DNA of 64,000 bases from CAZZEX01 sp964653285 (GTDB lineage: Bacteria > Chloroflexota > Anaerolineae > B4-G1): contig CAZZEX010000002.1 in NCBI GenBank assembly GCA_964653285.1, positions 1 to 64,000 on the forward strand, given 5' to 3'. This document shows, piece by piece, positions 14,601 through 23,135 of this stretch; the first letter of the stretch is position 1, and the number at the start of each line of letters is the position of its first letter. A model generated the notes under the pieces. It was not told the DNA's origin, made no database searches, and worked only from the letters and a program-made list of their open reading frames with translations. A program made the translations under genes and the position numbers.

Positions 14601-16736
14601 ACCCCGCGTGTAGTGAAAGTGGTCGGTGGCACGGGTGTAGCCCCGCACCGCCTCGTCGTCCCGCGTCTCCCCGGCGGCTATGAAGTCGAACCCGGCCCGC
14701 AGGTTGGGCCACTCTGCCTCCAGTGCGTCGTAGTCGTCGCGGTTGGCCCGCGCGTAGGCCAGGAACGCCGCGGCGTGCCTGCGCCGCCAGGCTTGTCCTG
14801 AGCGCAGTCGAAGGGCCGCCTGCTGCGGGGCGGGCCTCCGCTCGACGTAGCGGGCCACCAGTGGGTGCAGGTCGTACCTGCCCGCGCCCCCGCTCAGGAG
14901 CGAAGCCTCCGCCAGCAACGTCAGCCGCTCCTCGAACTCCACCCGGCGCGGGTTCTCTTCCTCCACCCGTTCGCCGAGGTGGACGTAGCACAGCATCTCC
15001 TCCGGCGCGCCGCCGCGGAAGAGCGCCACCTGTGTCAAAAGGTGCGCCGCCTCCGGCTCCCGCCCCGCCAGTTCCTCCACCATCGTGCCCACCATGTCGC
15101 TCACGCGCTCCTGCCAGCGCTGCCCCGCCAGGTGCCGCAGGCGGCGCAGCAGTCGGGGCCAGGTCATCCCCGGGCTGGTGTGCAGGTCGCCCAGCGCCAG
15201 GCGCAGCAGTTGCGGATGCTCGCCCGCCGCCTGCGCCAGTTCCCGCAACGCCGCGATCAGCGGCAGCGCCTCCGCGTAATCTCGCAAGCGCAGGGAGGCC
15301 CGGCGGGCCAGGTCGGCCAGTTCCTCCCGCTGCGTGGGTCGCACCTCGGCCGGCTCCACCCTGGGCCACAGGTCGTACTGGGTCAGTTGCTCGGCCAGGA
15401 GCCGCAGCCCGCCGGGTGGGTCGAGCCGCTCCAGCGGCAGCGCGCAGGGGCCGGCCAGGTCGGTGAGCGGGCTCTTGCGCGCCGGGCGGAGCGTGCACAG
15501 CGCCAGCGTGCCCGTGCGGGGGTCGAGCCGGCCCAGGAAGTCGGCCAGGCTGGCCGTGGCGCTCCGGTTCAGCGTCTCCAGGTTGTCCAGCACCAGGAGC
15601 GTGGGCCGGCGCTTGAGCGCGGCCAGCGCCTCGCCCTGCCGGGCGGCGCGGGTGGGCTGGGAGACGATCTGGCCGGGAGCCAGGCGGGCGTCTATTTTCT
15701 CTATCAGGTGGTCGAGGAAGGGGCGGTCGGGCTGGGTGCGGGCGGAACCGTAGACGATGGCGCCGAAGCGGAAACTGGAGCGCAGCGCACCCATCGTCGC
15801 CAGCGCGCTCTTGCCGATGCCACCGATGCCGCTGATGGCCCAAAGTGGCCGGTCGGGATGGGCCATCCAGCGGGCGATGGCGTCTAACTCGGCCCCGCGC
15901 CCGACGAAGCCGGGGAGGAGCAGTGCGTAGGGCAGGTCGTGGGGCGGCTCGCTCAGCGTGGCGAGGGGCCCAGCGGCGCGCTCCTCCGGCGGGGGGAGGG
16001 GCAGCGTCGTGGCGGGGTCGCCCACCAGCACGGGTAACTTGACGCGGGCGGCGACGTAGGCCGGGGGGTCGGCGTACCCCTCCGGCGGGACGGCCAGTTC
16101 CCCCTCCAGGTAGGCCCGCCGGAGGCCCTCCACCGCCGCGCGGAACGCCTCTCCTATGCTCTGGCCCTGGGCCAGCGCGGCGTACAGGTGGCGGTCGAAG
16201 ACGCCCGCCTCGGGATCATCCACCGGCTTCCGCATCGCCACGACCGCGGGGAGGCCAGCCTGCTCGTGCAGCGCCCGGGCGACGGCTGCGGTGGCGCAGG
16301 CGGAGAGCACCGCCAGGTGCAGGCCGCGCCCGGCCAGCGCGTCCACCAGCGCGCTGGTGAAGACGAGCCGCTCGTGGCCCAACTCGTTCTCCATCCACAG
16401 CCCGTCCGGGTCCGGGCAGCCGTGGCCTATGAAGTGGAGCACGTGGTAGGGCTGGCCGCCGGGGGGCGTGTGCAGTTCCTGCTCCAGGCGCGTGCAGGTG
16501 GGCGGGTGGAGGCGCACCAGCGCCCAGGGTGCGCCCGCGCCGGTGACGGGGTCGCTGGCGGAGCGGATGGCCTGCTCCAATCTGCTCCACCGGCCCCAGA
16601 CGTCGAGCGGAGCGCCGGCGGGTGGGCCATCGCCCAGCCTGTTGCGCACCGGCGCGGCGACGACGGCCAGCGCGCGCAGGTAGCGGGCCGGTGAGGGGAT
16701 GGTGGTTGGCGCGGGTGGTTGTGTCAGTTGTGTCAT
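14070..16736 (-). CDS. CHAT protease - STAND (NB-ARC-like) ATPase - TPR protein, truncated by an amber codon
   Basis: 888 aa as written. Residues about 75-240 form a CHAT caspase-like domain with catalytic His105 (HFIGHG) and Cys147 (LSACAT). A STAND NTPase follows, with the P-loop at 303-310 (GIGGIGKS) and a Walker B-like LLVLDNLE. From about residue 690 there are TPRs in 40-residue units. The last codons read SVALK then TAG (14072-14070), where sister repeats have GAG (K-E-ELG); one G-to-T change explains the break, and the frame continues to 13404. Such proteins act as ligand-sensing switches that activate a protease, often in antiviral or cell-death roles. An in-frame palindromic repeat (14786-14812) gives LRSGQA. 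Confidence 0.85.
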   Translation of the reverse strand: MTQLTQPPAPTTIPSPARYLRALAVVAAPVRNRLGDGPPAGAPLDVWGRWSRLEQAIRSASDPVTGAGAPWALVRLHPPTCTRLEQELHTPPGGQPYHVLHFIGHGCPDPDGLWMENELGHERLVFTSALVDALAGRGLHLAVLSACATAAVARALHEQAGLPAVVAMRKPVDDPEAGVFDRHLYAALAQGQSIGEAFRAAVEGLRRAYLEGELAVPPEGYADPPAYVAARVKLPVLVGDPATTLPLPPPEERAAGPLATLSEPPHDLPYALLLPGFVGRGAELDAIARWMAHPDRPLWAISGIGGIGKSALATMGALRSSFRFGAIVYGSARTQPDRPFLDHLIEKIDARLAPGQIVSQPTRAARQGEALAALKRRPTLLVLDNLETLNRSATASLADFLGRLDPRTGTLALCTLRPARKSPLTDLAGPCALPLERLDPPGGLRLLAEQLTQYDLWPRVEPAEVRPTQREELADLARRASLRLRDYAEALPLIAALRELAQAAGEHPQLLRLALGDLHTSPGMTWPRLLRRLRHLAGQRWQERVSDMVGTMVEELAGREPEAAHLLTQVALFRGGAPEEMLCYVHLGERVEEENPRRVEFEERLTLLAEASLLSGGAGRYDLHPLVARYVERRPAPQQAALRLRSGQAWRRRHAAAFLAYARANRDDYDALEAEWPNLRAGFDFIAAGETRDDEAVRGYTRATDHFHYTRGYWTEWEQWSKKCIQACEELGDRAGLAQSYNNVANVHYARGDYDGALEWYEKSVAITEELGDRAGLATSYNNIAAIHYARGDYDGALEWHQKALAIQEELGDRAGLATSYNNVGEIHRARGDYDGALEWHQKALAIREELGNRAGLATSYNNIGEIHRTRGDYDGALAWYQKSVALK
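14786..14812. repeat. In-frame palindromic repeat fragment in the CHAT-STAND gene
   Basis: On the minus strand it reads CCCTTCGACTGCGCTCAGG followed by ACAAG and is translated as part of LRLRSGQAW. It shares the TTCGAC...GCTCAGGACAAG core with the insertion at 2563-2612. Confidence 0.6.
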
Positions 16737-16771
16737 GGGCGTTTCTCCGCATTGGCCCGCGCCGCCGTGAG

Positions 16772-16858
16772 GCGCGGGGCTGAACCCCCGCGCTGAGAGA
16801 ACGAAGCCCCTACGGGGCTGCGGATAATCAGCCCGAAGGGCTTTGCCCTTTCAGCCCG
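16772..16858. repeat. Dispersed repeat of about 87 bp (full-length copy)
   Basis: It contains the hairpin-forming blocks GCGGGGCTGAACCCCCGC, AAGCCCCTACGGGGCT and AGCCCGAAGGGCTTTGCCC. The same blocks occur in inverse orientation at 60427-60612, where the element is split by two GC-rich palindromes. It fills most of the gap between the CHAT-STAND gene and the M32 peptidase gene. Confidence 0.75.
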
Positions 16859-16913
16859 ATGGCTTCAGCCTCGGGCTTCCCCCGGCGGCAAGGTGGATAA
16901 ACCCATCGTATCC

Positions 16914-18419
16914 TCACACCCCGTAAATCCCGCTGTACTTCTCCCGCAGGTAGGCCAGGAAGGGGGCAGCGCTCATCTCACCGCCGGTGACGCGGTGCAC
17001 CAGTTCAGCGGGCGTGAACTTCTTGCCGTGCGTGTGGACGTTATCTCGCAGCCAGGCTCGCAGCGCACCGAACTGCCCCCGCGCGACCTGTTCCGGCAGG
17101 CCGGGCATCTCCTCCAGCGCCTGGCTGTAGAACTGCACTGCCAGCAGGTTCCCGAGGGCGTAGGTGGGGAAATAGCCCATGTAGCCGTCGGCCCAGTGAA
17201 TGTCCTGAAGCACGCCCTGCGCGTCGTCGGGAGGGGCGACGCCCAGGTACTGCTCCATTTTCGCGTTCCACGCCGGCGGCAGGTCGGCCACCGCCAATCG
17301 TCCCTCCAGCAGTTCCTGCTCCAACTCGAAGCGCAGAAAGATGTGCAGGTTGTAGGTCACCTCGTCCGCCTCGACGCGGATGAGGGAGGGCTTGACCTTG
17401 TTGATGGCCCGGTAGAAGGTGTCCAGGTCTACCCCCGCCAGTTGCTGGGGGAAGAACCCGCGCAGCCTGGGGAGGTAGTGCACCCAGAAGTCGCGGCTGC
17501 GGGCGACGATGTTCTCCCACAGGCGGGACTGGGACTCGTGGACGCCGTAGGATGCGCCGTCGAAGAGGGGGGTGCGGCCAATTTCGATGCGTATCCCCTG
17601 GTTGTAGAGCGCGTGCCCACCCTCGTGGATGGTGCCAAAGAGGGCAGACTGGAAGCGGCCTGGCAGGATACGCGTGGTGATGCGCACGTCGTGAGGGGAG
17701 AAGCCGGTGGTGAAGGGGTGGGCGGAGCGATCCTGTCGCCCGTGCTCGAAGTCGAAGCCCATATCCCGGAGTACGAGCATGCCGAAGTCCCATTGAGCCT
17801 GCTCGGGGTACTCCTGATCGAAGACCCCGTCGTCCACTGACTTGCCCCGCTCGGCAATGGCCTGGACGAGGGGGATCAGGCCGGCTTTCATCTCCTCGAA
17901 AACCTCTGCTACCTGCGCCGTTTTCATCTCTGGCTCATACCGGTCCAGAAGGGCATCGTAGAGGCAGTCCTCGTACCCTAGCGCTTCGGCGTACTGGACG
18001 CTGAGGTCCACGACGCGCTCCAGATGCGGCCGGAAGTGGGCGAAATCGGACGCGGCGCGGGCTTGCTGCCAGGCCTCGAAGGCCAGGGCGAAGGCGCGGG
18101 CGCGCTTGGCGATGAGCGATTCCGGCACGCGGCGCAGTTTGTCGTATTCGCGCCGGGTCACGCGCACCAGGCTGGCGTCGTCAGACTCGTAGGGCTGGTC
18201 GGCGGTCTCGGCGGCCGCCTCTTCGAGCAATTGGCCGGTCTCGTCGGCGACGAGGAGGCTGTGGGCGAGGGCTTTCACCGTCGCCAGGTGGTACGCGCGG
18301 GCATCGTTGCCGCCGGCGGGCATGTTTACCTGCTGATCCCATCCCAGGACGGCAGCAGCGGCGGCAAGATCGCACACCTGTGCCAGGCGTTCTTTCAGTC
18401 GTTCAAGGCTGGTGCTCAC
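16914..18419 (-). CDS. Carboxypeptidase Taq (peptidase family M32)
   Basis: A 501-aa cytosolic metallocarboxypeptidase of normal length. The zinc motif HExxH is HEGGH at residues 265-269 (TIHEGGHALYNQG). Family motifs are HPFTTGFSPHDVRITTR, ESQSRLWENIVARSRDFW and LRFELEQELLEGRL. It removes C-terminal residues from peptides, using a divalent metal. ATG 18419 follows a modest GGAGGAAAC ribosome site. Neighbours are unrelated, so it is probably monocistronic. Confidence 0.95.
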   Translation of the reverse strand: MSTSLERLKERLAQVCDLAAAAAVLGWDQQVNMPAGGNDARAYHLATVKALAHSLLVADETGQLLEEAAAETADQPYESDDASLVRVTRREYDKLRRVPESLIAKRARAFALAFEAWQQARAASDFAHFRPHLERVVDLSVQYAEALGYEDCLYDALLDRYEPEMKTAQVAEVFEEMKAGLIPLVQAIAERGKSVDDGVFDQEYPEQAQWDFGMLVLRDMGFDFEHGRQDRSAHPFTTGFSPHDVRITTRILPGRFQSALFGTIHEGGHALYNQGIRIEIGRTPLFDGASYGVHESQSRLWENIVARSRDFWVHYLPRLRGFFPQQLAGVDLDTFYRAINKVKPSLIRVEADEVTYNLHIFLRFELEQELLEGRLAVADLPPAWNAKMEQYLGVAPPDDAQGVLQDIHWADGYMGYFPTYALGNLLAVQFYSQALEEMPGLPEQVARGQFGALRAWLRDNVHTHGKKFTPAELVHRVTGGEMSAAPFLAYLREKYSGIYGV

Positions 18420-18503
18420 GTTCGTTTCCTCCGATCTTTGTGTATCGTTCAGGCACTTGCGAAGGTCCGCCGTCTGCCATCCTGCGACGTCGGAGTTGTA
18501 TGG

Positions 18504-19094
18504 TTAGCCAATCGCGCTTTGCACTGGCTGGGCCTTTCTCGAAGTGCGGGAGAATAGCAACTGCAAAGCGCCAAGCAGAATATCGCTCACCAGGGCCAGA
18601 AGGATGACACACGAGAATCCTCTGAGCACCTGGGGGTAGTCCAAAAGTCGCCATCCCTCGAAGATGAGTACACCAGCGCCGCCACTGCCTGCCACCATTG
18701 GAGTGAATGCCGCTACAACTACAGATGCCGTTGCGAGAATCCTGGATCCGGCGATAAGGCGAACGACGAGCAGCGAAGGATACCAATGTTCAAGTAGGGT
18801 ACTAACTGTGAATGGCAGAGCGAAAAGAAACACGAAGAGTGCAACCATAGTCGCTCCCGCCACTGTTCCGAGGCCGATAAGGACAGGAACGAGGGGGGAC
18901 AACAGCGCCAATGCCAGGGTCACTACGACGGTTCGCCACGGCAGCAGCATGGAGGCTCTGCGCAGGACAGGAAGGGTAGAGAATAGGCGGCGTGCCACAA
19001 GGGCGCAGGCGTAGCCTAAACCCCCTCCCACAACTATTCCAGCAAGCCAGGGCACCAGGGAAATCAGCAAATGGTCAAGGGAAATGCCAATCAT
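18504..19094 (-). CDS. Polytopic membrane protein, distantly ABC-permease-like
   Basis: A 196-aa hydrophobic protein with five to six predicted membrane segments. The arrangement and the end (FEGWRLLDYPQVLRGFSCVILLALVSDILLGALQLLFSR) recall the C-terminal half of nitrate/sulfonate-type ABC permeases (BPD_transp_1), but the EAA loop is not convincing, so homology is only suggested. ATG 19094 (MIGISLDHLL) is preferred. The ORF extends upstream to 19181, but the extra Cys-rich 29 residues look non-coding. No ATPase or binding-protein gene is adjacent. Could be an orphan permease or a degraded one. Confidence 0.5.
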   Translation of the reverse strand: MIGISLDHLLISLVPWLAGIVVGGGLGYACALVARRLFSTLPVLRRASMLLPWRTVVVTLALALLSPLVPVLIGLGTVAGATMVALFVFLFALPFTVSTLLEHWYPSLLVVRLIAGSRILATASVVVAAFTPMVAGSGGAGVLIFEGWRLLDYPQVLRGFSCVILLALVSDILLGALQLLFSRTSRKAQPVQSAIG

Positions 19095-19205
19095 TTTCAA
19101 TGTTTCCAGTATCTTGTCTTGGGAGCAGGATGGCAAATAACATGTGCAAGGAATTATACAGCAGGTTGCGTGGAATACCAAACCGGGGGGCGAGACCTGC
19201 GCCGC

Positions 19206-19225
19206 CGTGAACAGGCAGCGCTGGG
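19206..19225. repeat. 20-bp dispersed repeat, copy 1
   Basis: CGTGAACAGGCAGCGCTGGG is found exactly at 63526-63545 as well. Both copies are intergenic. The rest of the gap 19095-19259 shows nothing recognisable. Confidence 0.6.
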
Positions 19226-19259
19226 TGCGGCAACAGTCTGCCGGGGCCTGGGAACCCCC

Positions 19260-19286
19260 GTAGGGGCGCGGTTACCGCGCCCCTAC
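19260..19286. repeat. GTAGGGGCG palindrome overlapping a stop codon
   Basis: Perfect 12-bp arms GTAGGGGCGCGG and CCGCGCCCCTAC with a TTA loop. On the minus strand the loop is the TAA stop of the DUF72 gene, whose last four codons (GVGAR region) come from the arm. Confidence 0.8.
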
Positions 19287-20012
19287 ACCGCCGTGGATTT
19301 TTCTCAGTTCCCGTGCGTCTTCCAGCGCGTAACCGAAGGCGTCGTTATTGAAGTAGGCGTAGACCTTGCGGTCTTCGCGTAGCCATCTTAAGATACGGTC
19401 AGCCCAGGGTTGCAACTCTTCTCGCCCGTACCGTCCCCCGTAGACCACGCCGGAACCGTGAAAGCGGAGGTACACGACGTCGCTGGTGACCCAGGTGGGA
19501 CAGGGGAGGCCGGGCATGTCGAAGATGCAGAAGGCCAGGCCGTGCTGTTCCAGGATACGCCGCACCGGTTCGACGAACCAACGCGGGTCGCGGAACTCGA
19601 AGGCGTGGGTCAGGTCCGGCGGCAGGAGGGCGGCGAACGTCTCCAGCCGCTCCGGGTTGGCGCGCCAGCGGGGCGGCAGTTGCCACAGGATGGGGCCGAG
19701 TTTGTCGCCCAGGCGACGCGTCCGTGCCAGGAATCTCTCCAGCGGCTCGGCGGCCTCCTTGAGCCGCTTCACGTGCGTGATGTAGCGGTTGGCCTTGACT
19801 GCGTAGATGAACCCTTCCGGGGCCTGCTCCCGCCAGCGGTCGAACGCCGCCTCAGAGGGGAGGCGGTAGAAGGAGTAGTTGATCTCGACGGTGTCAAACT
19901 CCTTGGCGTAGTGAGTATACCAGCGAGATTGGGGCAAATCGGGCGGGTAGAAGATGCCTCGCCAGTGGGGATAGACCCAGCCGGAGGTGCCGATGCGGAG
20001 GCGGGGGTTCAT
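19272..20012 (-). CDS. DUF72 domain-containing protein (YecE-like TIM barrel)
   Basis: A 246-aa protein of the DUF72 family. Signature segments are IGTSGWVYPHWRGIFYP at the N-terminus, FDTVEINYSFYRLPS, FEFRDPRWFVEPV, YLRFHG and KVYAYFNNDAFGYA near the end. Activity is unknown for the family. ATG 20012 (MNPRLRIG) starts at the conserved strand; the open frame upstream to 20204 overlaps the neighbour and is rejected. The C-terminus is encoded by a palindromic repeat that also supplies the stop codon. It lies 10 nt downstream of the R-M nuclease gene, same strand. Confidence 0.9.
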   Translation of the reverse strand: MNPRLRIGTSGWVYPHWRGIFYPPDLPQSRWYTHYAKEFDTVEINYSFYRLPSEAAFDRWREQAPEGFIYAVKANRYITHVKRLKEAAEPLERFLARTRRLGDKLGPILWQLPPRWRANPERLETFAALLPPDLTHAFEFRDPRWFVEPVRRILEQHGLAFCIFDMPGLPCPTWVTSDVVYLRFHGSGVVYGGRYGREELQPWADRILRWLREDRKVYAYFNNDAFGYALEDARELRKIHGGVGAR

Positions 20013-20022
20013 CGGGTTGCTT

Positions 20023-20724
20023 CTACGACCGGATAAGCACGACAATCTCGTCAATCGCTTGGTCCACGTCGAATTCGTCAAACCCCGTGCCCTGCAAAGC
20101 CACATATCTATCGTCAACCATTCTGAAGAAGAACGCACCGACGCCGTTGTTATAGTAGTCGCGCAATAAGCGAAGCCGTTCAAGCATCTGCGCGGGCCGA
20201 TCACGCCCGACCACCAGAAAGGCCCAGAACGAGTAGAAGCGGGGCAGTGAATCCTTGATCCATTTTTGCCAGTCGCCTACCTCGACGCCACTGTAGCGAA
20301 GTTTAAGGTCAACGGGGGTGTGCTTTACCTCCTTGAGTCTCTTCTCAATGTCAACGCTACCTCCTCGGTCAGGGCGCCAGACACCCTCGGGTGTCCGGTG
20401 CCCCCTGGTGCCCAGCATCTTGGCCTCGCCGACGACCAACGGTGTTCCATCGGGCTGCAGGTAGACCATATCAGGCCGGTGGATTCCCCTCAACCCTTCG
20501 AGTTCGCGGGAGCCAAGAGCAGTACCGGTGTGGGTTTCAATGATGCTGGTGATTACACGCTGCCACTGGGAGCCTTTCTGCCGATACATGCCCTGATCGA
20601 GTTCGCCCCTCACCCAAAGATCGTTGTAGGTCTGTGCGATGGTCAGGAATTCTTCCTGGAAGTCTCTGAAACGAGCGGTGGGAGTGGCGACGATGTGGGC
20701 GAGTAGATCATTCCAGGTCATCAT
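20023..20724 (-). CDS. PD-(D/E)XK endonuclease, probable restriction enzyme of the adjacent methylase
   Basis: A 233-aa protein not recognised at family level. It contains a PD-(D/E)XK-type active-site arrangement: Asp85 (HRPDMVYL), then Glu100-x-Lys102 (LVVGEAKM). It follows the adenine methyltransferase by 13 nt on the same strand, the usual arrangement of a type II restriction-modification pair, so a restriction function is inferred from motif plus context. The recognition sequence cannot be derived. Two Met codons (MMTW) at the start make the first residue ambiguous. Confidence 0.72.
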   Translation of the reverse strand: MMTWNDLLAHIVATPTARFRDFQEEFLTIAQTYNDLWVRGELDQGMYRQKGSQWQRVITSIIETHTGTALGSRELEGLRGIHRPDMVYLQPDGTPLVVGEAKMLGTRGHRTPEGVWRPDRGGSVDIEKRLKEVKHTPVDLKLRYSGVEVGDWQKWIKDSLPRFYSFWAFLVVGRDRPAQMLERLRLLRDYYNNGVGAFFFRMVDDRYVALQGTGFDEFDVDQAIDEIVVLIRS

Positions 20725-20737
20725 TGACGCGAGTCTC

Positions 20738-22405
20738 CTATTGAGTTTTGCCGTGTGCGCGGCTCATGCGGCGTCCTCGTAGTGAGCGATATGCGAGGCG
20801 TAGCCGTTGCAGAGTATGTTCATCGAGGCCAAGTTGCCCCTGCAGCAGTATGGCGTCGCCTATAGCCAACGCTGCGTCGAAAGCGCGATGGCGGAGATGG
20901 GCGTCAATCTGGTCAAGCGCGGCGAACAAGCGTTCGCGCGTGTCCTCATCGGCCGGCTCGATCAGTTGTATGCGCTCGCTTTCCTTCGTTTCCAGTTTGA
21001 GAACACCTCCTCCGTAACTTCGCCCGACAAGTTCGGCGCTGAGCATGGTGAGGGTGTTGTAGAATGAGGCGACGCGCAGGGCAACCGCTTCAGGTTGATC
21101 GTCCTCGAAGTAGACACCGTGGATTAGATTGTGGTTGGCGGCACCAGCATAGTTGGCGATGAGACGGGGAATCTCGTGTGCCATGTAGGTCAGAAAGGCG
21201 GGCGGCACGCGCACACCCGGCACGCTGTACCAGGGGGAACGAGTGCGGCACTTGTAGCCCTCGTGGACGCCACGGGCGACGCCGTCGGCAATGTAACGCC
21301 AGACGCGGTGCTTTTCTGCTTGTGCCAGCTCCTCCTGGCAGTTGAGCAGGAAGCACGGTGCACCGGTGTCGCGCAAGGTAGCCCATTCCTCGGCGGTGAA
21401 GACTGCGCCGGGCATAAGACGTGCCTTTGGCGTAGCCGGTCGCAGGAAGCGAGGCTCAATTTCCCACCAGCGAACCGCAGTCTCGGTCAGTAGAAAATAA
21501 TCGTTTTTACCGGTGACGACGCCGATGTCCACAGTGGCCAATTCATCCAGCGGCCGCACATCGGCCCGCTGCACGAGGCTTTCGTACAGATCTATGCTCT
21601 CGTCAGAGAGGAGAAAACGTGTCCACTTGCCTTCCTCGACCCCTTCACGCCGCAACGGCAGTCTGTCGAATTCTCCCGCCAGGTCGGCCAGCCCTTCCAG
21701 GTTTTGCAGTCTGACAACCCGCAAACCGCGTGCCTGCCCATCCGACTCGGCCAGCAAGAGCACGGTGTCTTCTAGAGCACCGGGGAAGACACGTTCCTCG
21801 AAAGCGACCACGGTGACGTTGGCGAAATGATTTAGCAGGAAGCGACGCACTGGCTCTGCATAGTCTACCTGCAGGAGTTCAGCGGGGACGACCATAGCCA
21901 GTCTGCCACCGGGTTTGAGGAACGAAGCGGCGTGGACCAGATAGGGTGCCCAGGCGCTGGTCAGGCGTGACAGGCAGACACCTGCTCGCTCGACCGCCTT
22001 AAGCGCCCGCCAGCGGGTGTCTCCGGTGAAGTGGTGATAACGGACGTAGGGTGGATTACCAAGCACGGCGTCAACGCGCGGAGGTCCGAGGAGATCGGGG
22101 AAGACCTGGAAGAAATCCTCACACGCCAGACCGGAGATGTTCAGACCGGATACCTGTTGCAGTGCATTTTTGGTCTTCTCACAAGCGCACTGTTCCAGTT
22201 CCACGCCGTAAATCTGTGCGATTGCCTGGGCAGCAGAGGCGCCAAGTTTGTGCAGGCGATGGTAGGCAGTCAGCAAGAACACCCCCTCGCCGCAGCCGGG
22301 GTCGAGCACAGTGTCATCACACTGGCGCACAGCCCAACCAGCGAGGAAGTCGGCCATCGCCTCGGGCGTGTAGAAGGCTCCTAGTTGTCTCTGCCTTGTA
22401 ACCAT
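20738..22405 (-). CDS. N6-adenine DNA methyltransferase (Eco57I/TaqI-like class)
   Basis: A 555-aa methylase. The N-terminal LGAFYTPEAMADFL is typical of the Eco57I-type family. SAM-binding motif I is DPGCGEG (35-41) and catalytic motif IV is NPPY (117-120), both in the order of gamma-class N6-adenine MTases. Residues after about 290 would form the target recognition domain (SPWYSVPGVRVPPAFLTYM is typical of this class). Upstream partner of the PD-(D/E)XK gene. It would protect host DNA. Appears full length. Confidence 0.9.
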   Translation of the reverse strand: MVTRQRQLGAFYTPEAMADFLAGWAVRQCDDTVLDPGCGEGVFLLTAYHRLHKLGASAAQAIAQIYGVELEQCACEKTKNALQQVSGLNISGLACEDFFQVFPDLLGPPRVDAVLGNPPYVRYHHFTGDTRWRALKAVERAGVCLSRLTSAWAPYLVHAASFLKPGGRLAMVVPAELLQVDYAEPVRRFLLNHFANVTVVAFEERVFPGALEDTVLLLAESDGQARGLRVVRLQNLEGLADLAGEFDRLPLRREGVEEGKWTRFLLSDESIDLYESLVQRADVRPLDELATVDIGVVTGKNDYFLLTETAVRWWEIEPRFLRPATPKARLMPGAVFTAEEWATLRDTGAPCFLLNCQEELAQAEKHRVWRYIADGVARGVHEGYKCRTRSPWYSVPGVRVPPAFLTYMAHEIPRLIANYAGAANHNLIHGVYFEDDQPEAVALRVASFYNTLTMLSAELVGRSYGGGVLKLETKESERIQLIEPADEDTRERLFAALDQIDAHLRHRAFDAALAIGDAILLQGQLGLDEHTLQRLRLAYRSLRGRRMSRAHGKTQ

Positions 22406-22503
22406 CTCACAACTTCATCAACCTGGCACGGGCGCAGGCTCAATTGACGTCGTGGTCACTCATCCCTTGGATTGTACTGCAATCGCTAACGGGCGCAAGA
22501 AGG

Positions 22504-23133
22504 CTACTCTCTCATCAGCCCCTCGCGCCAGGCGTAGACCGCCGCCTGGGTGCGGTCGGAGAGGTGCAGTTTCCCCAGCAGGTTGCTGACGTGCGCCTTG
22601 ACCGTCCGCCCGGTGATGACCAGTTCGGCTGCGATCTCGGCGTTGGTGTGGCCCTGGGCGATGAGCCGGAGCACCTCCATTTCGCGCGCGGTCAGCCCGG
22701 CGGCCGGGTCGCGGCCCCGCGTGGGTGTGGCGACCTCGGCCATCAGCCGTTGGGCGATGCGTGGATGCAGGATGGCCTCGCCCCGGCTGGCAGCGTGGAT
22801 GGCATCCAGCACCGTCTCGGCGTCGGCGTCCTTGAGCAGGTACGAGAGCGCGCCAGCCTTGATGGCCGAGAAGATCAGTTCATCCTGGGCGAAACTGGTC
22901 AGCACCACCACCTGGGTGCGGGGGCTGATCTGGCGGATGCGGCGAGTGGCCTGCACGCCCCCCTGTTCCGTGGGCTCCGTCCCCGGCTGCAACGGCAGCA
23001 CCAGGTCCATCAGCACCACGTCGGGGACGTGCTCGGCCACTTCCTCCACGGCACTTTGTGCATCGCCGGCCTCGCCCACGAGGGCGATTTCCGGGTGGGC
23101 GCTCAGGTAGAAGCGCAGCCCTTTGCGCACCAC
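22504..23133 (-). CDS. NarL/FixJ-type response regulator lacking its N-terminal strand
   Basis: 209 aa from GTG 23133. The first residues read MVRKGLRFYLSAHPEI; intact NarL regulators have about 10-12 residues before this, with beta-strand 1 and the acidic pair (VDDHAMVRKGL). Immediately upstream in frame is a TGA followed by GC-rich palindromes, so the strand and metal-binding Asp pair are missing. The phospho-acceptor Asp (VVLMDLVLPL), switch Thr/Ser and Lys (LLKDA) and a complete LuxR helix-turn-helix (LTAREMEVLRLIAQGHTNAEIA) remain. It lies downstream of a sensor kinase and was probably its partner. Probably unable to be phosphorylated normally. Confidence 0.82.
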   Translation of the reverse strand: MVRKGLRFYLSAHPEIALVGEAGDAQSAVEEVAEHVPDVVLMDLVLPLQPGTEPTEQGGVQATRRIRQISPRTQVVVLTSFAQDELIFSAIKAGALSYLLKDADAETVLDAIHAASRGEAILHPRIAQRLMAEVATPTRGRDPAAGLTAREMEVLRLIAQGHTNAEIAAELVITGRTVKAHVSNLLGKLHLSDRTQAAVYAWREGLMRE

Positions 23134-23135
23134 TC

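Noticed and set aside
14865..15887. 340-codon plus-strand open frame opposite the CHAT-STAND gene
   Set aside because: Antisense shadow rich in Gln/Arg/Gly. The minus frame carries the P-loop and CHAT motifs.
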